64,000 nt of DNA from Plasmopara viticola (taxonomy: Eukaryota > Oomycota > Peronosporomycetes > Peronosporales > Peronosporaceae): the NCBI GenBank assembly GCA_001695595.3, contig MBPM02000031.1:727935-791934 (forward strand). The letters are read 5' to 3'. Positions 33,864 to 44,800 of this stretch are shown here, in pieces (within the stretch, counting starts at the first letter, position 1; the number at the start of each line of letters is the position of its first letter). The translations under genes and the position numbers were made by a program. The notes under the pieces were generated by a model. The model saw only the letters and a program-made list of their open reading frames with translations, ran no database searches and was not told where the DNA came from.

Positions 33864-33906
33864 GCGTGTGTAGTATAGTGGTCAGTACCTCACCTTGTGG
33901 CGTGAT
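33864..33906 (+). pseudogene. tRNA-His(GTG) truncated by a LINE
   Basis: Matches the His gene through the anticodon loop (TTGTGGC) and then runs into unrelated DNA at about 33902-33906. The T arm and 3' acceptor strand are lost, so it cannot make a tRNA. Confidence 0.85.
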
Positions 33907-34811
33907 TTTGGCTTCCATACGATACGCAGAACCGCCGAGCGTGAGATCGCAGGAAATAATTGCAGCTTCTCGTCGCTGAAAACTCCGACGTATGGTATCA
34001 ATCTCGGGCTACCTCTGGCAGATATCGAAAAAGCAGCTCCACATGATTTTAGCCGATCCACGATCTGCGTCGCCTCGTTATACAATACGCGTAGCCACTT
34101 GATTTGTTGACCCAATAAAGCCGCATCCGATGAAGGTCTATTGGGATAATATCGACGTCAGATTCGTAAGAGAGCATGCAAAGCGAGGCAAGCGACTGCG
34201 GAAGGTACTGCTTCCAATCTTTGAGGACCTCCAGTTCAGATTGGCATTCCGACTACTGCCAGTCCGGTCGCGCTTCTGGTTTTTGGAGCACACAAATACT
34301 GGCATTCGCACATGTGTGCGCGATAATTGTAATGCAATTGAGTCGGAACAACATCTGTTCTTTGACTGCTCGCTTGCGTCGGACTTGTGGCTACATGTGC
34401 TTGACATCGCGAGCAGGCTCTTCAACCAGAAGCCAACGTGGCTCGACATCGCGCTTGCACGAAGGATGCGAGTGCGCGATGAATGGAAGGACCATGAGGC
34501 GGTCGCAGATGACGTATGGCATGTCCTCCGCGCAGTGACGCTTCATTTTCTGTGGACGGATCGCAATCGGTGTTTGTTCGACGGGAGACAGCCTACGCCA
34601 CCAATCCCGGCGCTACAAATGGTATTTACGACATTTGCGGCGCACGTTCGACACTTTTATAGGCGCTTATATGGGGTCGATGACAAGCTAACCCTGAGCA
34701 AAATTGTGCGCAAGATGCAATCCCAGCCGGCTTTCGGCAACTTCACTGATCTCCATCCGGGTATCACCAGTGTCCGCCAGACAGTCTAACTGGGTGTCCA
34801 AAAAAAAAAGT
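33902..34811 (+). mobile_element. 5'-truncated LINE with 5' inversion
   Basis: The right part (about 34118-34811) is the 3' end of a LINE in plus orientation, ending in an 11-A tract near 34800-34810. The left part (about 33902-34117) reads on the minus strand as LRVLYNEATQIVDRL then VLRIVWKPK. This matches plus-strand protein RALHQETTQIFERL and AVWTLKPSMN of the decayed LINE at 31706-32095. The 5' piece is therefore inverted relative to the 3' piece, the usual product of twin priming. The left end lies inside a tRNA-His gene. No target-site duplication is found after the A tract. Confidence 0.7.
34130..34789 (+). pseudogene. LINE reverse transcriptase C-terminal fragment (zf-RVT)
   Basis: A 219-codon open frame starting MKVYWDNIDVRFVREHAKR. 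It contains FRLLPVRSRFWFLEHTNTG, then the zinc-binding pattern C-x4-C with HLFFDCSLASDLW, as found at the C-terminus of LINE polymerases. It continues to VRHFYRRLYGVDD and KIVRKMQSQPAFG. The polymerase core and endonuclease are missing. It is still open over its whole length, so the insertion is younger than the copy at 31706-32745. Confidence 0.8.
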
Positions 34812-34920
34812 CCTTTCAAATAGCATGGTATGCTGTTTGGAGGGATTTTTATCCGCCACCAGTTTTATTATTCACTTTCGAATTTGCCGGCTATGGCTCA
34901 AGCGTCCCAGCAACTCCAGA

Positions 34921-35003
34921 ACTCGCCGGCTAAAAGTGGACTCTCCTCTGCGGACTGTGTTGTCTCCGGCTGCACCCGAAAGGGGGACGGGGGGCATGAG
35001 CCC
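34921..35003 (+). repeat. Direct duplication, first copy
   Basis: About 83 bp starting ACTCGCCGGCTAAAA and ending GGGGGGCATGAGCCC. It is nearly identical to 35066-35148, offset 145 bp. Confidence 0.85.
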
Positions 35004-35065
35004 AGATGGAGTTCACTTAAATGCCGGCTTGAGGAAAGTCCCGGACCCCTCCATACTGAAGCTCG

Positions 35066-35148
35066 ACTCGCCGGCTTAAACCGAGCTCTCCTCTGCGGAC
35101 TGTGTTGTCTCCGGCTGCACCCGAAAGGGGGACGGGGGGCATGAGCCC
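35066..35148 (+). repeat. Direct duplication, second copy
   Basis: Second copy of the 83-bp segment at 34921-35003, with a few changes in the first 20 bases and none seen across the following 60. Confidence 0.85.
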
Positions 35149-35538
35149 TGAGGAGAGCCCGCTTTTGAGCCGGCTCGAGGAAAGTGACGGTCTGGAGGCG
35201 GAACGAAGCGACAGTGAGCTAGACGACCAGTCGTGCGTTTCGGCGCCAGGGTGAACTACACGTGCAGCCAGTTGGTACACACCTGGCTATTTATATGCTG
35301 CACATATGGCCGAAGCACCAGCACTTAACTCGCAGTAGCTATCGAGAAATTTCGACCCGCGTGGAGGGTCCAGCACGCCATTTTCTGATTCAAAACAGGG
35401 CAAAATGTAGAACCGAAACCCTACACACCAACTTTACACTAGATTATGTACATTACACAGAATTAGTTCAAATTAGATATTAGGTCAGGCAAGTTGATTA
35501 GTCAATCGTCTATAAAATTAATATAGACAACTTTAAAC

Positions 35539-35552
35539 TGAGCTACATCCCC
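35539..35552 (-). tRNA. tRNA-Ala fragment at the left edge of the array
   Basis: Only the first 14 bases of the RNA (GGGGATGTAGCTCA) remain. The rest was replaced by the element ending at 35538. Confidence 0.7.
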
Positions 35553-35670
35553 GGTACATTGCACTCAACTTCGTTTAGATATAGATAAGTGCGTTCACGT
35601 CGCACGATCCCGCTTTGACTATGACACACACGATGTGATCGAAGGTCGCTTTACTAAAGCCTTCGCAAGC

Positions 35671-35675
35671 AAAAA
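35671..35675 (-). terminator. Polymerase III terminator, TTTTT on the minus strand
   Basis: First complete example. The same run of five (seven near 63.6-63.9 kb) occurs in every unit, normally 36-32 bases left of the ATGCGCG that precedes each His gene. The His 3' flank itself has only TTT, so this is the first effective stop signal. Confidence 0.7.
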
Positions 35676-35873
35676 CAGAAATTCAACACATAACATCGTC
35701 CAGAAATGCGCGTGCCCGGATTCGAACCAGGGATATCACCGCCACAAGGTGAGGTACTGACCACTATACTACACACGCCTGGAGAAGCAGGGTATCGATC
35801 CCTGTACCTCTCGCATGCTAAGCGAGCGCTCTACCATTTGAGCTACATCCCCGGTACATTGCACTCAACTTCG

Positions 35874-35888
35874 ATTAGATATAGATAA
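35874..35888 (-). promoter_or_regulatory. TATA-like element upstream of tRNA-Ala (one per unit)
   Basis: On the minus strand ACTTATCTATATCTAA lies about 22-36 bases upstream of the Ala gene, and CAA about 7-9 bases upstream, in every unit. Plant and fission yeast tRNA genes use similar upstream TATA-like and CAA motifs, so this may set the start of the two-gene transcript. Inference by position only. Confidence 0.35.
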
Positions 35889-38800
35889 GTGCGTTCACGT
35901 CGCACCATCCCGCTTTGACTATGACACACACGATGTGATCGAAGGTCGCTTTACTTAAGCTTTCCCAAGCAAAAACAGACAATACGACACATAACATCGT
36001 CCAGAAATGCGCGTGCCCGGATTCGAACCAGGGATATCACCGCCACAAGGTGAGGTACTGACCACTATACTACACACGCCTGGAGAAGCAGAGTATCGAT
36101 CCCTGTACCTCTCGCATGCTAAGCGAGCGCTCTACCATTTGAGCTACATCCCCGGTACATTGCACTCAACTTCGTTTAGATATAGATAAGTGTGTTCACG
36201 TCGTACCATCCCGCTTTGACTATGACACACACGATGTGATCGAAGGTCGCTTTACTAAAGCCTTCGCAAGCAAAAACAGACAATTCGACACATAACATCG
36301 TCCAGAAATGCGCGTGCCCGGATTCGAACCAGGGATATCACCGCCACAAGGTGAGGTACTGACCACTATACTACACACGCCTGGAGAAGCAGGGTATCGA
36401 TCCCTGTACCTCTCGCATGCTAAGCGAGCGCTCTACCATTTGAGCTACATCCCCGGTACATTGCACTCAACTTCGATTAGATATAGATAATGCGTTCACG
36501 TCGCACCATCCCGCTTTGACTATGACACACACGATGTGATCGAAGGTCGCTTTATTTAAGCCTTTGCAAGCAAAAACAGACAATACGACACATAACATCG
36601 TCCAGAAATGCGCGTGCCCGGATTCGAACCAGGGATATCACCGCCACAAGGTGAGGTACTGACCACTATACTACACACGCCTGGAGAAGCAGGGTATCGA
36701 TCCCTGTACCTCTCGCATGCTAAGCGAGCGCTCTACCATTTGAGCTACATCCCCGATACATTGCACTCAACTTCGTTTAAATATAGATAAGTGCGTTCAC
36801 GTCGCACCATCCCGCTTTGACTATGCCACACACGATGTGATCGAAGGTCGCTTTACTAAAGCCTTTGCAAGCAAAAACAGACAATTCGACACATAACATC
36901 GTCCAGAAATGCGCGTGCCCGGATTCGAACCAGGGATATCACCGCCACAAGGTGAGGTACTGACCACTATACTACACACGCCTGGAGAAGCAGGGTATCG
37001 ATCCCTGTACCTCTCGCATGCTAAGCGAGCGCTCTACCATTTGAGCTACATCCCCGGTACATTGCACTCAACTTCGTTTAGATATAGATAAGTGTGTTCA
37101 CGTCGCACCATCCCGCTTTGACTATGACACACACGATGTGATCGAAGGTCGCTTTACTAAAGCTTTTGCAAGCAAAAACAGACAATACGACACATAACAT
37201 CGTCCAGAAATGCGCGTGCCCGGATTCGAACCAGGGATATCACCGCCACAAGGTGAGGTACTGACCACTATACTACACACGCCTGGAGAAGCAGGGTATC
37301 GATCCCTGTACCTCTCGCATGCTAAGCGAGCGCTCTACCATTTGAGCTACATCCCCGGTACATTGCACTCAACTTCGTTTAGATATAGATAAGTGTGTTC
37401 ACGTCGCACCATCCCGCTTTGACTATGACACACACGATGTGATCGAAGGTCGCTTTACTAAAGCCTTTGCAAGCAAAAACAGACAATTCGACACATAACA
37501 TCGTCCAGAAATGCGCGTGCCCGGATTCGAACCAGGGATATCACCGCCACAAGGTGAGGTACTGACCACTATACTACACACGCCTGGAGAAGCAGGGTAT
37601 CGATCCCTGTACCTCTCGCATGCTAAGCGAGCGCTCTACCATTTGAGCTACATCCCCGGTACATTGCACTCAACTTCGTTTAGATATAGATAAGTGCGTT
37701 CACGTCGCACCATCCCGCTTTGACTATGACACACACGATGTGATCGAAGGTCGCTTTACTAAAGCCTTTGCAAGCAAAAACAGACAATACGACACATAAC
37801 ATCGTCCAGAAATGCGCGTGCCCGGATTCGAACCAGGGATATCACCGCCACAAGGTGAGGTACTGACCACTATACTACACACGCCTGGAGAAGCAGGGTA
37901 TCGATCCCTGTACCTCTCGCATGCTAAGCGAGCGCTCTACCATTTGAGCTACATCCCCGGTACATTGCACTCAACTTCGTTTAGATATAGATAAGTGCGT
38001 TCACGTCGCACCATCCCGCTTTGACTATGACACACACGATGTGATCGAAGGTCGCTTTACTAAAGCCTTTGCAAGCAAAAACAGACAATTCGACACATAA
38101 CATCGTCCAGAAATGCGCGTGCCCGGATTCGAACCAGGGATATCACCGCCACAAGGTGAGGTACTGACCACTATACTACACACGCCTGGAGAAGCAGGGT
38201 ATCGATCCCTGTACCTCTCGCATGCTAAGCGAGCGCTCTACCATTTGAGCTACATCCCCGGTACATTGCACTCAACTTCGTTTAGATATAGATAAGTGCG
38301 TTCACGTCGCACCATCCCGCTTTGACTATGACACACACGATGTGATCGAAGGTCGCTTTACTAAAGCCTTTGCAAGCAAAAACAGACAATTCGACACATA
38401 ACATCGTCCAGAAATGCGCGTGCCCGGATTCGAACCAGGGATATCACCGCCACAAGGTGAGGTACTGACCACTATACTACACACGCCTGGAGAAGCAGGG
38501 TATCGATCCCTGTACCTCTCGCATGCTAAGCGAGCGCTCTACCATTTGAGCTACATCCCCGGTACATTGCACTCAACTTCGTTTAGATATAGATAAGTGC
38601 GTTCACGTCGCACCATCCCGCTTTGACTATGACACACACGATGTGATCGAAGGTCGCTTTACTAAAGCCTTTGCAAGCAAAAACAGACAATACGACACAT
38701 AACATCGTCCAGAAATGCGCGTGCCCGGATTCGAACCAGGGATATCACCGCCACAAGGTGAGGTACTGACCACTATACTACACACGCCTGGAGAAGCAGG

Positions 38801-41800
38801 GTATCGATCCCTGTACCTCTCGCATGCTAAGCGAGCGCTCTACCATTTGAGCTACATCCCCGGTACATTGCACTCAACTTCGTTTAGATATAGATAAGTG
38901 CGTTCACGTCGCACCATCCCGCTTTGACTATGACACACACGATGTGATCGAAGGTCGCTTTACTAAAGCCTTTGCAAGCAAAAACAGACAATTCGACACA
39001 TAACATCGTCCAGAAATGCGCGTGCCCGGATTCGAACCAGGGATATCACCGCCACAAGGTGAGGTACTGACCACTATACTACACACGCCTGGAGAAGCAG
39101 GGTATCGATCCCTGTACCTCTCGCATGCTAAGCGAGCGCTCTACCATTTGAGCTACATCCCCGGTACATTGCACTCAACTTCGTTTAGATATAGATAAGT
39201 GCGTTCACGTCGCACCATCCCGCTTTGACTATGACACACACGATGTGATCGAAGGTCGCTTTACTAAAGCCTTTGCAAGCAAAAACAGACAATTCGACAC
39301 ATAACATCGTCCAGAAATGCGCGTGCCCGGATTCGAACCAGGGATATCACCGCCACAAGGTGAGGTACTGACCACTATACTACACACGCCTGGAGAAGCA
39401 GGGTATCGATCCCTGTACCTCTCGCATGCTAAGCGAGCGCTCTACCATTTGAGCTACATCCCCGGTACATTGCACTCAACTTCGTTTAGATATAGATAAG
39501 TGCGTTCACGTCGCACCATCCCGCTTTGACTATGACACACACGATGTGATCGAAGGTCGCTTTACTAAAGCCTTTGCAAGCAAAAACAGACAATTCGACA
39601 CATAACATCGTCCAGAAATGCGCGTGCCCGGATTCGAACCAGGGATATCACCGCCACAAGGTGAGGTACTGACCACTATACTACACACGCCTGGAGAAGC
39701 AGGGTATCGATCCCTGTACCTCTCGCATGCTAAGCGAGCGCTCTACCATTTGAGCTACATCCCCGGTACATTGCACTCAACTTCGTTTAGATATAGATAA
39801 GTGCGTTCACGTCGCACCATCCCGCTTTGACTATGACACACACGATGTGATCGAAGGTCGCTTTACTAAAGCCTTTGCAAGCAAAAACAGACAATTCGAC
39901 ACATAACATCGTCCAGAAATGCGCGTGCCCGGATTCGAACCAGGGATATCACCGCCACAAGGTGAGGTACTGACCACTATACTACACACGCCTGGAGAAG
40001 CAGGGTATCGATCCCTGTACCTCTCGCATGCTAAGCGAGCGCTCTACCATTTGAGCTACATCCCCGGTACATTGCACTCAACTTCGTTTAGATATAGATA
40101 AGTGCGTTCACGTCGCACCATCCCGCTTTGACTATGACACACACGATGTGATCGAAGGTCGCTTTACTAAAGCCTTTGCAAGCAAAAACAGACAATTCGA
40201 CACATAACATCGTCCAGAAATGCGCGTGCCCGGATTCGAACCAGGGATATCACCGCCACAAGGTGAGGTACTGACCACTATACTACACACGCCTGGAGAA
40301 GCAGGGTATCGATCCCTGTACCTCTCGCATGCTAAGCGAGCGCTCTACCATTTGAGCTACATCCCCGGTACATTGCACTCAACTTCGTTTAGATATAGAT
40401 AAGTGCGTTCACGTCGCACCATCCCGCTTTGACTATGACACACACGATGTGATCGAAGGTCGCTTTACTAAAGCCTTTGCAAGCAAAAACAGACAATACG
40501 ACACATAACATCGTCCAGAAATGCGCGTGCCCGGATTCGAACCAGGGATATCACCGCCACAAGGTGAGGTACTGACCACTATACTACACACGCCTGGAGA
40601 AGCAGGGTATCGATCCCTGTACCTCTCGCATGCTAAGCGAGCGCTCTACCATTTGAGCTACATCCCCGGTACATTGCACTCAACTTCGTTTAGATATAGA
40701 TAAGTGCGTTCACGTCGCACCATCCCGCTTTGACTATGACACACACGATGTGATCGAAGGTCGCTTTACTAAAGCCTTTGCAAGCAAAAACAGACAATAC
40801 GACACATAACATCGTCCAGAAATGCGCGTGCCCGGATTCGAACCAGGGATATCACCGCCACAAGGTGAGGTACTGACCACTATACTACACACGCCTGGAG
40901 AAGCAGGGTATCGATCCCTGTACCTCTCGCATGCTAAGCGAGCGCTCTACCATTTGAGCTACATCCCCGGTACATTGCACTCAACTTCGTTTAGATATAG
41001 ATAAGTGCGTTCACGTCGCACCATCCCGCTTTGACTATGACACACACGATGTGATCGAAGGTCGCTTTACTAAAGCCTTTGCAAGCAAAAACAGACAATA
41101 CGACACATAACATCGTCCAGAAATGCGCGTGCCCGGATTCGAACCAGGGATATCACCGCCACAAGGTGAGGTACTGACCACTATACTACACACGCCTGGA
41201 GAAGCAGGGTATCGATCCCTGTACCTCTCGCATGCTAAGCGAGCGCTCTACCATTTGAGCTACATCCCCGGTACATTGCACTCAACTTCGTTTAGATATA
41301 GATAAGTGCGTTCACGTCGCACCATCCCGCTTTGACTATGACACACACGATGTGATCGAAGGTCGCTTTACTAAAGCCTTTGCAAGCAAAAACAGACAAT
41401 ACGACACATAACATCGTCCAGAAATGCGCGTGCCCGGATTCGAACCAGGGATATCACCGCCACAAGGTGAGGTACTGACCACTATACTACACACGCCTGG
41501 AGAAGCAGGGTATCGATCCCTGTACCTCTCGCATGCTAAGCGAGCGCTCTACCATTTGAGCTACATCCCCGGTACATTGCACTCAACTTCGTTTAGATAT
41601 AGATAAGTGCGTTCACGTCGCACCATCCCGCTTTGACTATGACACACACGATGTGATCGAAGGTCGCTTTACTAAAGCCTTTGCAAGCAAAAACAGACAA
41701 TACGACACATAACATCGTCCAGAAATGCGCGTGCCCGGATTCGAACCAGGGATATCACCGCCACAAGGTGAGGTACTGACCACTATACTACACACGCCTG

Positions 41801-44800
41801 GAGAAGCAGGGTATCGATCCCTGTACCTCTCGCATGCTAAGCGAGCGCTCTACCATTTGAGCTACATCCCCGGTACATTGCACTCAACTTCGTTTAGATA
41901 TAGATAAGTGCGTTCACGTCGCACCATCCCGCTTTGACTATGACACACACGATGTGATCGAAGGTCGCTTTACTAAAGCCTTTGCAAGCAAAAACAGACA
42001 ATACGACACATAACATCGTCCAGAAATGCGCGTGCCCGGATTCGAACCAGGGATATCACCGCCACAAGGTGAGGTACTGACCACTATACTACACACGCCT
42101 GGAGAAGCAGGGTATCGATCCCTGTACCTCTCGCATGCTAAGCGAGCGCTCTACCATTTGAGCTACATCCCCGGTACATTGCACTCAACTTCGTTTAGAT
42201 ATAGATAAGTGCGTTCACGTCGCACCATCCCGCTTTGACTATGACACACACGATGTGATCGAAGGTCGCTTTACTAAAGCCTTTGCAAGCAAAAACAGAC
42301 AATACGACACATAACATCGTCCAGAAATGCGCGTGCCCGGATTCGAACCAGGGATATCACCGCCACAAGGTGAGGTACTGACCACTATACTACACACGCC
42401 TGGAGAAGCAGGGTATCGATCCCTGTACCTCTCGCATGCTAAGCGAGCGCTCTACCATTTGAGCTACATCCCCGGTACATTGCACTCAACTTCGTTTAGA
42501 TATAGATAAGTGCGTTCACGTCGCACCATCCCGCTTTGACTATGACACACACGATGTGATCGAAGGTCGCTTTACTAAAGCCTTTGCAAGCAAAAACAGA
42601 CAATTCGACACATAACATCGTCCAGAAATGCGCGTGCCCGGATTCGAACCAGGGATATCACCGCCACAAGGTGAGGTACTGACCACTATACTACACACGC
42701 CTGGAGAAGCAGGGTATCGATCCCTGTACCTCTCGCATGCTAAGCGAGCGCTCTACCATTTGAGCTACATCCCCGGTACATTGCACTCAACTTCGTTTAG
42801 ATATAGATAAGTGCGTTCACGTCGCACCATCCCGCTTTGACTATGACACACACGATGTGATCGAAGGTCGCTTTACTAAAGCCTTTGCAAGCAAAAACAG
42901 ACAATCGACACATAACATCGTCCAGAAATGCGCGTGCCCGGATTCGAACCAGGGATATCACCGCCACAAGGTGAGGTACTGACCACTATACTACACACGC
43001 CTGGAGAAGCAGGGTATCGATCCCTGTACCTCTCGCATGCTAAGCGAGCGCTCTACCATTTGAGCTACATCCCCGGTACATTGCACTCAACTTCGTTTAG
43101 ATATAGATAAGTGCGTTCACGTCGCACCATCCCGCTTTGACTATGACACACACGATGTGATCGAAGGTCGCTTTACTAAAGCCTTTGCAAGCAAAAACAG
43201 ACAATCGACACATAACATCGTCCAGAAATGCGCGTGCCCGGATTCGAACCAGGGATATCACCGCCACAAGGTGAGGTACTGACCACTATACTACACACGC
43301 CTGGAGAAGCAGGGTATCGATCCCTGTACCTCTCGCATGCTAAGCGAGCGCTCTACCATTTGAGCTACATCCCCGGTACATTGCACTCAACTTCGTTTAG
43401 ATATAGATAAGTGCGTTCACGTCGCACCATCCCGCTTTGACTATGACACACACGATGTGATCGAAGGTCGCTTTACTAAAGCCTTTGCAAGCAAAAACAG
43501 ACAATTCGACACATAACATCGTCCAGAAATGCGCGTGCCCGGATTCGAACCAGGGATATCACCGCCACAAGGTGAGGTACTGACCACTATACTACACACG
43601 CCTGGAGAAGCAGGGTATCGATCCCTGTACCTCTCGCATGCTAAGCGAGCGCTCTACCATTTGAGCTACATCCCCGGTACATTGCACTCAACTTCGTTTA
43701 GATATAGATAAGTGCGTTCACGTCGCACCATCCCGCTTTGACTATGACACACACGATGTGATCGAAGGTCGCTTTACTAAAGCCTTTGCAAGCAAAAACA
43801 GACAATACGACACATAACATCGTCCAGAAATGCGCGTGCCCGGATTCGAACCAGGGATATCACCGCCACAAGGTGAGGTACTGACCACTATACTACACAC
43901 GCCTGGAGAAGCAGGGTATCGATCCCTGTACCTCTCGCATGCTAAGCGAGCGCTCTACCATTTGAGCTACATCCCCGGTACATTGCACTCAACTTCGTTT
44001 AGATATAGATAAGTGCGTTCACGTCGCACCATCCCGCTTTGACTATGACACACACGATGTGATCGAAGGTCGCTTTACTAAAGCCTTTGCAAGCAAAAAC
44101 AGACAATACGACACATAACATCGTCCAGAAATGCGCGTGCCCGGATTCGAACCAGGGATATCACCGCCACAAGGTGAGGTACTGACCACTATACTACACA
44201 CGCCTGGAGAAGCAGGGTATCGATCCCTGTACCTCTCGCATGCTAAGCGAGCGCTCTACCATTTGAGCTACATCCCCGGTACATTGCACTCAACTTCGTT
44301 TAGATATAGATAAGTGCGTTCACGTCGCACCATCCCGCTTTGACTATGACACACACGATGTGATCGAAGGTCGCTTTACTAAAGCCTTTGCAAGCAAAAA
44401 CAGACAATCGACACATAACATCGTCCAGAAATGCGCGTGCCCGGATTCGAACCAGGGATATCACCGCCACAAGGTGAGGTACTGACCACTATACTACACA
44501 CGCCTGGAGAAGCAGGGTATCGATCCCTGTACCTCTCGCATGCTAAGCGAGCGCTCTACCATTTGAGCTACATCCCCGGTACATTGCACTCAACTTCGTT
44601 TAGATATAGATAAGTGCGTTCACGTCGCACCATCCCGCTTTGACTATGACACACACGATGTGATCGAAGGTCGCTTTACTAAAGCCTTTGCAAGCAAAAA
44701 CAGACATACGACACATAACATCGTCCAGAAATGCGCGTGCCCGGATTCGAACCAGGGATATCACCGCCACAAGGTGAGGTACTGACCACTATACTACACA

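Larger units (their letters stand above)
34812..35538 (+). mobile_element. Unidentified element fragment with internal duplication
   Basis: DNA unlike either the LINE or the tRNA units. It includes an internal direct duplication and a short GC-rich open stretch (MSPEESPLLSRLEESDGLEAE, about 35141-35203). The last 290 bp are AT-rich and contain TATAAAATTAATATAGAC just before the tRNA array begins, which would suit the promoter part of a truncated long terminal repeat. Family not recognised. Confidence 0.4.

Noticed and set aside
34795..34830. Target-site duplication for the 5'-inverted LINE
   Set aside because: The sequence after the A tract (GTCCTTTCAAAT) does not match the tRNA-His bases left of 33902, so the right flank has been replaced.
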